From Blastobasis lacticolella (taxonomy: Eukaryota; Arthropoda; Insecta; Lepidoptera; Blastobasidae), in assembly GCA_905147135.1 (NCBI GenBank), contig LR990060.1, positions 4,604,001-4,668,000 of the forward strand: a DNA stretch of 64,000 nt, written 5' to 3'. Positions 1-11,184 of this stretch are shown piece after piece. The notes beneath the pieces are model-generated. The model was not told the origin of the DNA. It made no database searches and saw only the letters and a list, made by a program, of their open reading frames with translations. The stretch's first letter is position 1. Each line of letters begins with the position of its first letter. The translations under genes and the position numbers were made by a program.

Positions 1-1172
1 GTGTATGAGCAATGTGAAAAGAATATTGTGTACACAAAAATACCGATGCCCTATTCCCAGAATCCAATGACAAAAAAATGTAGGCCAAGCTCTTGAGGTT
101 TTTCTATTACTATTTTTGTTTTGGTGATACCTTATTACGACACAATGTTCGCAAGTACAAAGAGATTTGTGAAAGTCTATAACAAGCTTGCGCAGTAAGA
201 AATTTGCGTATTAACTCAATTTTGTAAGACAAAATGTTGTCTAACATTGCTTCGCGTCTCGAACTCGGCGATGTAGGTCGGATTAACAGGACGACAGATT
301 CTGAGGTAGTCAGTTTCTTATTAGGTCTGGCGCGGTCTGGTGCTAGGCGCCTCCCATAAATTTATTTAGAAAGTTATTGAGTATCAACAAAGAAATAAAA
401 ATAGAATATTATTTAAACAGGTATTATAAAATTTTTCTACATGGGCGGATACCACATTTCGTCTAACAAATAAAAATAACCTTGAAATATTCCAGGAATT
501 GCACTCGTGCGCGAGGACCTGGCATCCGCCTTAACAGCTGATAAGAAAACGACAGTGGAGCCTGTCATCTGACCTGATTTATATTTTTTTTTTTTTATAA
601 TCATTTATTCAAACAAACAAAATCTTACATAAATTACAATTGAGCATAGTTACTATATTACCTACTTACGATAAATGAGTACAAATAAAATCGAGGTTAC
701 TTCCGAGTATTTACAATTTCAGCGCAAATCACATTAGGTATTTACTTCTAGTTATTGTTTATTTGGACGCCTAAACTAAGTAAGTGATTAGGCACCTGTG
801 TCTTAGGCATCCACGTTAGTAGATCATAAATGTAGGTTAGTGCTTACATGGTATTTTTTAAAAGAATATAGTGTTAAAACATGTAGATGTGTTTAAGTAT
901 AGGTACGCTATGTTAATAATAACAATATAATAATTTTAGATTAACGCTACAACGTATCTAGGCGCCCTCATAGTCAATGAAGCTTAGATATCTTATTTCG
1001 GCATTCTTTTTTGCAGGGCACGATTGACCTTCAACAGGGGTACCTTCACAGAGCCAAAGTGTAATCATAGGCGTTAAGAGCGACAGTTACCTCTTCTCAT
1101 TAGGTCACAAAAAATACCACACGGTAACATTATACAATTACTTAATCTGCTAGCCCAAGAACCTAAATGTAG
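1..1172. other. AT-rich stretch, no gene seen
   Basis: No coding frame with recognisable protein similarity. A degenerate SINE-A-like trace lies at about 505-575 (minus). The rest is unique-looking AT-rich sequence. Confidence 0.6.
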
Positions 1173-1528
1173 AGTCATCATCATCTTGGCGTTAATGTCG
1201 TGGTTGTGCTCTCGGGGCGAGCGCCCGGTGTCCGCCTTGACCATGATCCAGGATTTGGCAGGTCAGGTGATTATAGTGGAGCGACTGCCATCTGACCTCC
1301 ATGACCCTACTACCAGGGGAACCTGACCAGATTGGATCATGGTTACACATCCAGTCGCCTGAATGTGCAGGTTTCGTCACGATGTTTTCCTCACTGTAAG
1401 AGCATCGGTTAGTATTCAACTAATGTATATAACTCAGAAAACTCATTGGTACATGGCCGGAGCGGGATTCGAACCCGGGACCTCTGGCTTACGAGTCGTA
1501 TACTTAAACCGCTCGGCACCGACGCTCT
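1173..1528 (-). repeat. SINE-A copy, near full length
   Basis: Read on the minus strand: a tRNA-like head with box B-type GGGTTCGAATCCC, then the body, then the tail AACGCCAAGATGATGATGA. Related flanks at about 1153-1172 and 1531-1550 (CCCAAGAACCTAAA / CCCGAGAACCCAAA) look like an aged target duplication. Confidence 0.85.
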
Positions 1529-2723
1529 TTACCCGAGAACCCAAAGTAGATCTTGGTTATTTGGGCCATAGTATAAGCTGAACCTTATTTCCTCTATTTG
1601 GCTTTAGGGCTCCGAAACACCGAAATCATTCCAGTAACCGCTCGCGAGAAGGAATTGTGAGGATTCCCGTATAACCTTCATTCCGCGCAATAGACTTCAT
1701 GCATAATTTTGTCAGTTCAAAATACCCCTACGGCGGTAAATAAAGGCAAAGGGGGTGAGGCAAAGGGGCGGGGCGCGTTGCTGTGAGATAAGATGACAGT
1801 TTGACGGGACTTTTCAGAATTACTAACGTGAATTTTGAATATAAATAACGTCACTTTTTAGGTCCACAACCTTGACATTTGTTTTAGGACTTGACAGTGT
1901 TGTTATATTTAAGGATATTCATAAAAACAAAACTTTGTACTCGGTTGCTTTCTACTCTGTTAAATTAGCATTATTTGATTATGTTACTTGATTTCGCCCG
2001 CGACATTCTCGGCGTAGAATCTGTTTATGCCGTGTTTCGTGCTCCCTTAGGACCCACATCAAAATGCGGGATATTATATAGTCAATGCCGTATATATACC
2101 GCAAAATCTCATCAAAATCCGTTAAATTATTATTGTGTAAACTACTGACCATCCATCTCAACATCGCCTTATAACCATTTGCTTCGCAACCAACTCGCTT
2201 CTTGCCTGTATTTATGTACGCTTAAACAGTTTAAACTACGCAACTGATTTTAATGCGGTTTTCAACATCAGATAGAGTGATTCAAGAGGAAGGTTTATAA
2301 GCAAGAAAACGGTACGTAGTGGTAAAGCAGGTGTAAGCGAACGAAGTGCCGCCGGGTCCACTTTAAGTATAATATAGAGTAGAATAGAATGGAATCGGTA
2401 GCATGTATATTTTACGACGAATATTTTCTGACACATACCTGCAAGAATTTAGTATGGTGTGATCGTGTTGTATATAAGCTGCAATCTTACCTTAACCTTA
2501 GGTAATAGGAACCTAGAATCGTCTCAACATGGGCATCAAACCCCCTTAAAACGCAGAAAAAGACCCTTAATATATTCCGCCAATATCGGCGTCAAAATGC
2601 CACATAAACCGAACCCTGCCATTAAAATTAAACCACGAACCGACACGGTCTTCGTGAAGCCCGGCAATAATCCCCGAAATTAGCTACTTAGGCCACTTAA
2701 AAAACCACGAGAAACCCCGCATT
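1529..2723. other. intergenic stretch with a family G repeat
   Basis: About 2205-2330 matches a dispersed repeat (CTACGCAACTGATTTTAATG, then GCGGTTTTCAACA). Nothing else was recognised. Confidence 0.55.
2205..2330 (+). repeat. repeat family G copy
   Basis: Shares AACTACGCAACnGATnTTAA and TGCGGTTTTCAACA with copies at 10240-10475 and, inverted, 13665-13860. Typical lepidopteran interspersed repeat; class not determined. Confidence 0.6.
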
Positions 2724-3179
2724 GTGAAATTATTCAGGCAGGGGGCCGTGAGATTTGTCCTCGGCGAGGCCCGAGCCCAAACCTCTTTTTGTTTGAAACA
2801 AATGACTGTGCTAGGTGAGAATGGAAATTTTGCGAACCTTCGCATCTTCGGAGGGGAATTCCGCGCGCTTCAAGGGGTTTTGCGTACGCACAAGAAAAGG
2901 ATGTGTGACGGCAATCAAGATGTGCTTCAAGTAGGTGGCGCTGACGGCGGCGACAATGTTATTTGTGCTGTCCGAGCCCCAGAAAGGGGAGAGTGGATAC
3001 AAATAGGACTTTGGGAAAACTTGTACGGAGTCAAACAGTGCGCGTGTGGAAAGAGCCGCCGGCAAGTACTGCGCGCACCTCCCGTGATTCGGTCTGACGC
3101 CGTCCGTGGGACCGAGATCTCGGTAGGACTATGGATGGTGGTGGGCCAAATGACTATGCTAGGTGGGAATGGAAATTAG
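2724..3179 (+). other. GC-rich open frame of unknown nature
   Basis: An unbroken frame of 151 codons that begins with GTG, not ATG. A sequence of about 30 bases coding QMTVLGENGN (2795-2824) recurs at 3149-3178 as QMTMLGGNGN. The island is more GC-rich than its surroundings. No known domain is visible. The internal direct repeat and lack of a start favour repeat or transposon DNA over a host gene. Confidence 0.3.
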
Positions 3180-3339
3180 CCGAAACCCGTGCGAGAAGGC
3201 AAGTGTGATGCCTCGCTTTCGTTTTTTAAAGAAAGTTCAGGTCGAATGTGTGAAAGTTGATGCAAGTGTAGGAAGAGGGGTCATAACAGGACGTTTCGTT
3301 CGAATTGGAGCCGCCCGACTGGGGATCAGGGGAGACACG

Positions 3340-3450
3340 TTTCCGTTTTTTTTTATACCTGTAAGGTAGCAAACAAGCGTACCTTGTGTTTGCAATACCC
3401 ACGCGTTGCCGACCCCGTAAAACCTTGTAGAATACCGAAGCTACACAAAA
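3340..3450 (+). repeat. repeat family E fragment
   Basis: Contains GGTAGCAAACAAGC and ACCCACGCGTTGCCGACCCC, shared with the copies at 5372, 17535, 42638 and 49988. The middle is deleted. The preceding GGAGCCGCCCGACTGGGG (3309-3326) belongs to family D. Confidence 0.7.
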
Positions 3451-4042
3451 CATTCCAAAAACACTCCTTTCAAACTAGCAGACCCACCGTGACTTCGTTC
3501 ACGTGGCGACCTACCCTACCCTACACCTACTCTAGATCTACCCAACACCTACTTTACCTCAACTATCCTTTTTTCTTGCTATAAACCTTCCTCTTGAATC
3601 ACTCTATCTATTGATTTACTGATCTCGTATCGATTCTATTCTGGGAATCGTGTCCAGTAAACACTATTGTATTTGAACTGATTTTTCTTTACAATCGCCT
3701 CTCGAAAAACGAAACGTCCATGGGAACGGAAACCAAACAAAATAATCGATATCCATAATTGCACCACTGTATCTTTTATCCTTTTCGGGGCACCATTCAC
3801 GAGTGCTTCATTAGTTGGCTGTCCCTATTTGGCGTGAGAATTGATGCGGGAAACGGTATGGATTGTTTGTGTGGTCTGCGTGGTTCGAAGGTATCCTGAT
3901 TTATTTTGTTGATCCGTTGAATTGGTAATACAATCCTTTCTCGCTTATTAAGTTTTTGGTGTTCAAACGTAATGGCAAGCGAATTTTTAACGTTTTTAAG
4001 GTTCAATTTGACGACTTGAGTGGTTTACTCGGTGGTGTGGTG
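3451..4042. other. intergenic, no gene seen
   Basis: About 3545-3615 matches family G (CTATAAACCTTCCTCTTGAA). The remainder is unassigned. Confidence 0.5.
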
Positions 4043-4125
4043 TCATCATCATCATCATCATTATCTTGGCGTTCTGTCACGGTTGCACCCCTACGCAGCA
4101 CGCGAGGGCCTAGGGTCCGCCAGTG
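4043..4125 (-). repeat. SINE-A tail fragment
   Basis: CATCATCATCAT then ATCTTGGCGTT, GTCACGGTTGC and GAGGGCCTAGGGTCCGCC: the 3' end of SINE-A on the minus strand. Confidence 0.75.
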
Positions 4126-4239
4126 GTGTGGTCTGGTGTCTCGTAAATGGCTGATAGAAGTTGTGCTATTGTACATATCTGATTGCTGTACGGTGTGAGA
4201 CATCCGAATAGGTACAATAAAATAATATAAATAAACATT

Positions 4240-4705
4240 CCGTTGGCCACCAGAACTTCGATTCCCGGCCGACCAGAAATTGAAATGATGTAATTTAAAT
4301 TCTGTTACGGGACTGGTTGTTTTTTCAGGTCAGGCAAGCGGGCCACCTGATGGAAAGTGGTCACCACTGCCTATAGACATTAGCAACACCAAGAGTATCG
4401 CTAATGCGTTGCCCACCTCTATAACACGTTGCTCTGGCAGCAAAAAGCAAATGCCACTCCACTGCCAAAGCCACGGTTCCCCAAATCCCCACCCCATGGA
4501 GCACTGGAAACCTTACTCACCGGCAGAAACACAATACTATTTAAAAGAGTATTATTTAGCTGCGATATTCTGTAAGGTGGAGGTACTTCCCCAGTCGGGC
4601 GGCTCCATTTCGAACGAGATACCCCGCTATGCCCTACCTCTCTTAAGTATTTAATAAGTTTATCAGTTATTTAAGACCCATAATATATAAATATAAAGGT
4701 GTATA
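4240..4705 (+). mobile_element. SINE-B copy split by a family D repeat
   Basis: SINE-B matches 4240-4320 (GATTCCCGGCC...AGAAATTGAAATGATG...CTGTTACGGGACTGG) and 4646-4705 (TTTATCAGTTATTTAAGACC). Between them lies family D (4321-4645), so D inserted into an existing SINE-B. Confidence 0.75.
4321..4645 (+). repeat. repeat family D copy
   Basis: Begins with GGCAAGCGGGCCACCTGATG. Almost identical, in inverted orientation, to 22667-22995: the same 70-residue stretch reads in both with only a couple of changes. Confidence 0.85.
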
Positions 4706-5295
4706 ATATTTTACAATGTTGTATTGTGACAGTGTTTGTAAGGATCATTTATAAAGGTCAACAAATACAAAAAATCGAGTTGAGACGATCCAAACGAAAT
4801 CCATGTTCACTTTGAAATACGTTCATTCCCCTCCATGTTCATGTTCTGTAATGTTTGGTTACGTGAAACGTGTTCATTTTGTAGCAAACACGACAAAGTG
4901 AGGAGACTCGCCCGTTTGAATTCTCATAATCCTCAAACACACAACATCAAACGGAAAACTTTCTCGCAAAAGGAAAAAGGCTTTTCTTGATGCGGTGGCA
5001 TGAAGTGTAGCCGCCATATTTTTTTCTGGTGTGTGCTTTTTATGAGGTTTCCTTTTAATAAATGAATTTAATCTCAGACAAAAGTACTTATAAAAAAAAT
5101 TACATATTTTGTTAATCTTAACACTTACACCTAAGCCTAGTTTTATCATGCCTCTTGATCATAGGTAAGTGGCCACCACATGATGCGTACCTTTATTTGC
5201 TTAACCGGAGAAATCTCACGAGGCAGTTAATGCTCTTAGGATAAAATTTTCCGACAGACGGACATTTTACCACTTGGCAAGTAGGATCAAAAATA
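4706..5295. other. intergenic, no gene seen
   Basis: AT-rich sequence without recognised coding or repeat content. Confidence 0.5.
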
Positions 5296-5870
5296 TAAGT
5301 CATCATATCAGCCGAAAGACTCCCACTGCTAGGCATAGGAATCCCCCAGATATCTCCGCAAAGGCTGGTTCTTCTTTTTTTAATTTTTATACCGCTAAGG
5401 TAGCAAACAAGCTTACGGCCTACCTGATGGTAAGCAGTCACCGCAGCCTATGGACGTTTGCAATACCAGGGGCATCACCCACGCGTTGCCGACCCCGTAA
5501 AAACCTTTTTACCCCTTTCTTAAAGAACTCCATGTTGTACTCTCCAGGGAAAACCTCTCCAGGTAGTTCATTCCACAACCTTAGTGTGCGTGGATAGTCC
5601 TATGACCATCCGCATCCAGCTGGTACCCGCAATCTTTACCAGGTCGTCGGTCGCCCTTAGGGGGAGGCCTACCCACACTACGTCTTCCGGTACGTGGTCG
5701 CCACTCAAGAACTTTACTGCCCCTCCGATGATCTGTTCTTCGAGCTATGTGCCCTGCTCACTGCCACTTTAGCCTAGCAATCCTTCGGGCTATATCAGGG
5801 ACCTTGGTTCGCTTCGTTCGTTCGAGCACAGCCCATTCTATTATCCTTTGGGTGACAGTGAGAAAATATT
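5296..5870 (-). mobile_element. RTE-like non-LTR 3' end, split by family E
   Basis: Minus-strand pieces 5599-5870 and 5296-5371 encode the RTE C-terminus with stops: ARLKWQWAGHIARRT-type, VLEWRPRTGRRSVGRPPT-type and RWTDDLVKIAG-type motifs, ending in the CAGCAGTGGGAGTC and GCTGATATGATGA tail. Family E (5372-5598) is inserted between them. Confidence 0.8.
5372..5598 (+). repeat. repeat family E copy inside the RTE tail
   Basis: TTTTTATACCGCTAAGGTAG to ACAACCTTAGTGTGCGTGG; shares its whole length with 17535-17779. Confidence 0.8.
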
Positions 5871-5896
5871 AGTATGACAGTCAAACTCACGCTAGA

Positions 5897-5944
5897 TGTC
5901 GGAAAGAAAGCTGGCTCCTCGGCGAGCCAGCTTTCTTTCCGACA
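5897..5944. repeat. perfect 21-bp inverted repeat
   Basis: Arms 5897-5917 and 5924-5944 are exact reverse complements, with a 6-base loop (CTCGGC). Confidence 0.95.
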
Positions 5945-5956
5945 CCTATAAAATAT

Positions 5957-6010
5957 ATTACTTTGGGGCTAGATAGCGCTGTGTGAATTGTCCAAGCATA
6001 TTTATTTATC
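5957..6010 (+). repeat. SINE-B 3' fragment
   Basis: GGGGCTAGATAGCGCTGTGT then GAATTGTCCA and TATTTATTTAT, the SINE-B tail. Confidence 0.65.
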
Positions 6011-6374
6011 TACAAAGTATTAGTAATCTACGACAAGATGGTTTACACAACCACCAATTTGGAATATTTTTGACAAAATGACCTCCTTCTCAGCCAATCT
6101 GTAGACAGGACTACAAAAATAGTCCCGTCCTTGGCTGAGTCAGGTTACTCGTAATATATAGCGGCAATGCCATCCCCACAATAGGAACGCAAGTGATTTA
6201 TTCAACAGTTTTATTAGATTTCCTCAAACTAGGTCCACCTATCGATTTGGGATATTTACAAGGCGTAGACGCTCGCTTGGGGATAAGAGATCTTTACTGT
6301 AGGTATGTATTGTTTGGGCTTAAGTTCAATGTCACTTGAGAAAAGTTTTCAAATAGGTATAAAAGGCACTTGTG

Positions 6375-6965
6375 GTGGCTACCTTATCAGGTATTTTATC
6401 AGGTGGTAGGACTCTGTCAAGCTTGAGTAGTCCACCTGGCTGAGTACCACCGCCTTATCTATTTCTGCCGCCAAACAATAAATAATAATAATAATAATAA
6501 TCGTGGACATAATAATAATTTCACACAGCGTTTTTAGCCCCAAACTAAGCAAAGCTTATACTATGGGTGCTAGCTAGCTGATATACTACTTGTATATTTT
6601 TTTTAAAACATACTTATTATACATATACCCAGACCCGTAACAGAAATTAAAATTAATCATTTAAATTTCTGCCCAGCCGGGAATCGAACCCGGAACCTCT
6701 TGAGTGGCTGACTGGCCTGTTGACCACTGAACCACTCAGGTCGTCAAATGCTTGCATTGTTGTGTTCCAGTGTGAAGGATGAGGTAGCCAGCGAAATTAC
6801 AGGCATGAGGCATTTCATCTTAGTTCTCACAGTGACAACGCACCTGCGGTTCTGTATTTTTTTTATCTGCAACCTAACTGTAAGAAATGTAGATGTTATG
6901 GGCGACAGTTACCACTTACGATCAGGTGGGCTGTCTGCTCGTTTGTCACTGAAGAGCCTAAAAAA
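6375..6965 (-). mobile_element. repeat family F split by SINE-B
   Basis: Family F matches 6375-6475 (GTAGGACTCTGTCAAGC to TATTTCTGCCGCCAA) and 6745-6965 (ATGCTTGCATTGTTGTGTTC onward). A minus-strand SINE-B (6477-6743) sits between. A second, inverted family F piece follows at 6985-7085. Confidence 0.75.
6477..6743 (-). repeat. SINE-B copy
   Basis: Minus-strand head GACGACCTGAGTGGTTCAGT with box B GGGTTCGATTCCC, resembling tRNA-Gly, then the body and a tail of ATT repeats. Confidence 0.85.
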
Positions 6966-7084
6966 ATCTTTCTGGATCACAACATTGCAACATTGCAATT
7001 GTTGCTTGGCGGCAGAAATAGATAAGGCGGTTGTACCCACCCAGGCGGACTCCTCAGGCTTGACAGAGTCCTACAAGAATGTTA

Positions 7085-7670
7085 ATAGAGTTGAAACATT
7101 GCGCAGATTAAAACTACTTGGGAGACGTTTTTAATAAATGTTTCACTTTAATTTTTCACCAAACAAAGATTGAATGCCTTAGATTTGTCGCACTTAGAGT
7201 GAATATCATAAACATATGCGCAAAGGCAGCCTTATTTACTTTAAGCGATCTCTTCCAGAAAACCTTTGGGAACTGGTAAGCTAGAAGTAGTGCATAATCA
7301 AATACCCTAACTATCTTCAAATACAAAATCTGTACACCAAGTTCCGAAAACTCAGTCAAGCCAACCCTGAAGTTAATAATAAATAAATTAAATATTATAA
7401 TAAACCATAATATTTGTCCAATAAATTAATGTTAAATTACCAATTACCATGCAAATTAAGGCTGTCGCGCCACTGAATTTGGCCGCTGAAACCGTAATTT
7501 CGTGTCAATACAAGGGTTGTTTCAATGTGAAATTTCCTTTCAAACAGGTAAAAGGTAGGTAAAAGCCAAAGAGTTGATGTTGACTGAATATTTGACGTCT
7601 TGTATTTACAAACCGTCAAATATATACGTCACCGTCATCGTTAATTATTTTGAAATTTTCTTTTTCACAA
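7085..7670. other. intergenic with a dispersed repeat
   Basis: 7235-7275 (GCGATCTCTTCCAGAAAACC then TTTGGGAA) recurs at 18990-19025. No gene seen. Confidence 0.5.
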
Positions 7671-7673
7671 ACT

Positions 7674-7840
7674 TAGTAGGGTTAGCAACAACAATATTGC
7701 TAATTATCCAAAATTATAAAAATCTTAACGAAAGATTTACACTTTCACTGTTATCTATATCTTTATCATAATATGAAGATATGTTGATAATTATACTATA
7801 GTTGGGATGAAATTAAAGATCGAAAATGTAAACACAGAAC
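7674..7840 (+). repeat. promoter-like segment, first copy
   Basis: Shares TTAGCAACAACAATATTGCT then about 130 bases with 46261-46455, including several GATA motifs (TTATCTAT, TTTATCATAA, TTGATAATTAT). A TATAAAA follows at about 7870. Confidence 0.5.
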
Positions 7841-8454
7841 TGTCAATGTCAAAGAGACTATCCAGGGGTATAAAACCTTTCGTTTGCATAACCAAATGGT
7901 TATGCATCATGCATACTTTTCAGAGTGATTTACAATGGCTGGTAAATTTACGCAAATGAAACAAGTCGATTTACCTCCATTTATTCAATTGATTTAAAAC
8001 GTAATACGTAACTCGGAAACTATTAGTCCAAGAACACTAGTTAGATAAGTCCAATATTAGAAAGTAGTAGCCGCCATTTTGAATATTATATTATTTTATG
8101 TATTATTTTTTGAAAAATTAATTAAATATGTCTCGGCGTCGATCAATATGAATTTCAACGTATACTGCTGCACATTATCCATTTAAATACATAATTTCCT
8201 TAACCAAATAAGACAAGTCAGAGGGACAGATTATACCACATTCAATACTTGAGAATCATGTCTAAGCAGCGCCATCTAGTGAGGCACGTCGAATGTCACT
8301 CTTTTATTTTTAAAGTAGTTGTCTGTTAATAACCCATTAAATATAACATGCTGGGAAAAGTTATATTAAACAATAACATGTTGGGAAAAGTTATCTTTCA
8401 GCGGCTTTAACGTAAGATAGCATGAATTATCTGAGAGATCAGTTGATTACTTAC
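7841..8454. other. intergenic, no P450 exon 2 found
   Basis: Searched by eye on the minus strand for the conserved MRFAK...QS start of exon 2: not present. A TATAAAA and a 20-codon frame (ATG at 7935) on the plus strand are too slight to call a gene. Confidence 0.5.
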
Positions 8455-9792
8455 CAATACAATTTCTCGGACCAAGCCCGAATGGCAAATATGCACATGG
8501 ATGTCTTGCTCCGGCGTTTTCGGGGCGAACCCTTTCCGGGTCGAATTTTTTTGGGTTTGGATAATATTTCTCATCGTTGTGAATAGCTACAGGTGATATC
8601 AGCACCATAGTTCCTTTTTCAATCGTAATGCCCGTATTTGATATTAAATAACTGGCTTTGGCTTTCCGCTGTAATGGTTACACTAGAGGATGCATTCTCA
8701 AAGTTTTATCAAACACTTTCGTCATATAAGTCATTTCCTTTATAGATTCATACGTTATTTTTCCATCGTTTCGTGCCAGTACTTCATCAATATCAGCTAT
8801 TAACTTATCCTGTACATCCAGATTTCGCGCCAACTCGTAAAGCATGAAACCCATTGTGTGGCACTTGTTTCGAAACTAGCTGCATAGAAAACAAATGCAT
8901 GCGCAGCAATAATTGAATCGGTTATTTCCAACTGAGTGATATCTTCTTGATTTCTCTTTAAAGCGTGTATTTCCTTCTGCTGCCTGAACTCGAAAATTAA
9001 GTCCATAAAGTCCTTTCTACCCGAAGGTACACCATTCCTTTGAGCTGATACCTGTTTAACCAGGTTATAAAAGAATTTAGTGACTGATTTCGGGAAAAAC
9101 GATGAAGATAGATTTTTCAGTAAACCGGGAAATAACATATCAAGTTCATTTAGACAATTGTTATTGAAAATTAAATCGTTAATTACTTTTAGTTCTTCCA
9201 TTTTTGGATCTTTGTAGTCGATATCGAGTCCAAAAGCACACGCTGATATAGTAAAAATCGTATAGAGTTGAACCAGACCATGAACCTCTTGCTCACTCTT
9301 TGTTTTGCATATATCATCGACGTACTCGATGAATTTGTCACCACGTTGAGCCATTAAGTAAAACATGTTCTTTAACTTTCCAGAAGTGAAAAGGGGTGTA
9401 AATTTATTTCTGAGAGGATGCCATGTTTCCCCGTCAGCATGAAATAAATTCTTACCAAGTTTCTCTTTGTCAAATTCTATTCCTCGATCAGCAAATAAAT
9501 CAAAATCTTTGATCATGATGTGCTTTATTAAATCCAAGTCCCTTATCAACAAGCTGGGTGTAGTCATTCTATACACTCCGACTACTTTCTCATTAGGGAA
9601 TTGTCTGTAAATGTCTTGTGTCACAATACCTTGTGATTTCCTTCGCAGGACAAGCTCCTTGTAATTCCCAAGCAGGGGAAAAGGTTTCGGGCCAGCCACA
9701 TTTCTAGCCTTCCAATAGTTGAAATTTTTCGTCGCTAAGTAATACAAAAAATATATTAAAGTTATACCAAATATGAATAAATTAACAATCAT
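8455..9792 (-). pseudogene. CYP6B: CYP6B-like P450 pseudogene, exon 1 only
   Basis: Starts at ATG 9792 (MIVN) and matches the intact gene along the whole exon, roughly 60% identical by eye. The upstream extension of the frame begins with GTG and is not used. Lesions: (a) one base missing at 8855-8856, just after ETSAT of helix I, shifting the frame; (b) TAA at 8678-8680 where the intact gene has Glu before LQR; (c) AAA (Lys) at 8705-8707, turning the invariant ExxR into KTLR; (d) PERF has become PERV. Still intact: the membrane anchor, WxxxR (WHPLR), the heme loop [10 protein letters not shown] and a good donor G|GTAAG at 8455/8454. The exon is 1338 bases, one fewer than in the intact gene. 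No exon 2 was seen on the minus strand down to about 5 kb, a region filled with repeats. It looks recently inactivated. Confidence 0.93.
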
Positions 9793-9855
9793 TGTGCACA
9801 CGTAATCGAGTTTCGACCGGCGAGACAGAATGATAAGATAACCACAGTCACAACA

Positions 9856-9861
9856 TTTATA
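9856..9861 (-). promoter_or_regulatory. TATA-like box upstream of the P450 pseudogene
   Basis: TATAAA on the minus strand, 64 bases upstream of the pseudogene ATG, in the same relative place as in the intact paralogue. Confidence 0.4.
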
Positions 9862-9934
9862 CAGGAGAGGCTATTTGGTTAGGTATTAAAGTAAGTAATC
9901 AGTGACATGTTCATTTTTTTAATAAATATACAGC

Positions 9935-10223
9935 TTTGACTATGATTCAGGATTTGGCAGGTTAGGTAATTACTGCAGTGGAGCGACTACCATCTGACCT
10001 CCATGACCCTGCTACCAGGGGAACCTGACCAGATTGTATCATGGTTACACGTCCAGTCGCCTGAATGTGCAGGTTTCATCACGATGTTTTCCCTCACCGT
10101 AAGAGCATCGGTTAGTATTCAACTAATGTACATAACTCAGAAAACAGTCATTGGTACATGGCCGGTGCGGGATTTGCTCTGGCTTACGAGGCGAATATTC
10201 AAACCGCTCGGCAACCGACGCTC
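9935..10223 (-). repeat. SINE-A copy
   Basis: Body and part of the head in minus orientation, ending with ACCGACGCTC. The 3' GATGAT tail is missing. It lies just upstream of the P450 pseudogene promoter. Confidence 0.8.
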
Positions 10224-10239
10224 AACGTCTGGAACGTTC

Positions 10240-10475
10240 TGGAAGGTTTGTATTAAATAGTATAAAACAAAGTCGCTTCCCGCCGTCTGTCCCTTTGTAT
10301 CTTTGTATGTATCTATGTGCGCCTAAATCTTTTAAACTACGCAACGGATATTAATGCGGTTTTCAACAATGGATATAGTTATTCAAGATAAAGATAAAAA
10401 GTAATAAAAAAGTGTAGGTATAAAGACAAAGGTGTAGGGTAGATTTAGTGTAGGGTAAGATGTCACGCGAAATTT
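10240..10475 (+). repeat. repeat family G copy
   Basis: AAAGTCGCTTCCCGCCGTCT then ACTACGCAACGGATATTAAT and GCGGTTTTCAACA. Confidence 0.65.
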
Positions 10476-11184
10476 ATATAATAGAGAAACCCCAAGAACA
10501 CCTGGGCGAAGCAAATAAGATTTGTTTAAACAAAAGGTCAAAACATAGTGATACTTGTTATCATTTCTTTAGAGAAATTTAAATAATATTGTAATCCGAT
10601 TATAATATTTACCAACTTCAATGCATTCTTGTCGGATACTAAGATAATGTGAAGTGTCATCGCGTGTTCAATCCCAAAATTGACAGTGTCACAATAACCA
10701 AGAATATATTGTGATTGAGGAATTGGGGAATCGCTCAGCTGAAGAACCCCTAATGAAGATAGTAGACTCATGTATGGATCTTACAGTACAAATAGAGACA
10801 CCTGAAATAGTGGGAGATACCAGCAACATTGTACCACAGGAGATAAGTTCCGAAGCAGTTCAGGTTGCATGACAGAGTAATCTAGGGACAGCAGCTCTGA
10901 GGAAGACAATTCTGTGGATGTACTAGGAACTGTCTCTACTGTAGTTGTTCCAGAATCTCAGGAACAAATGCAAATGCACTGCAAATGAAGCAACTACTAT
11001 ATGAAAAATATCTAGGTCGTGTTATTAAAAAGCATGCAGGATACTGTTATACAAGTGTGAATGTGTACAAGGACATTGATTTCTGTGATGTGTCCCTTCA
11101 AGAAGCTCTTAGAGGATTCAGGTCCACTGCTCAACACAACAAGTTATGAATGATGAATTTATGTCATCTGAGAAAAATAAAAAA

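Noticed and set aside
4409..4654. 81-codon frame nearly identical to one at 22657-22893
   Set aside because: Identity reflects the family D repeat itself, not selection on protein; premature ends differ and no domain is visible.
7935..7997. 20-codon frame downstream of a TATAAAA
   Set aside because: Too short; no splice donor or similarity that would make it a first exon.
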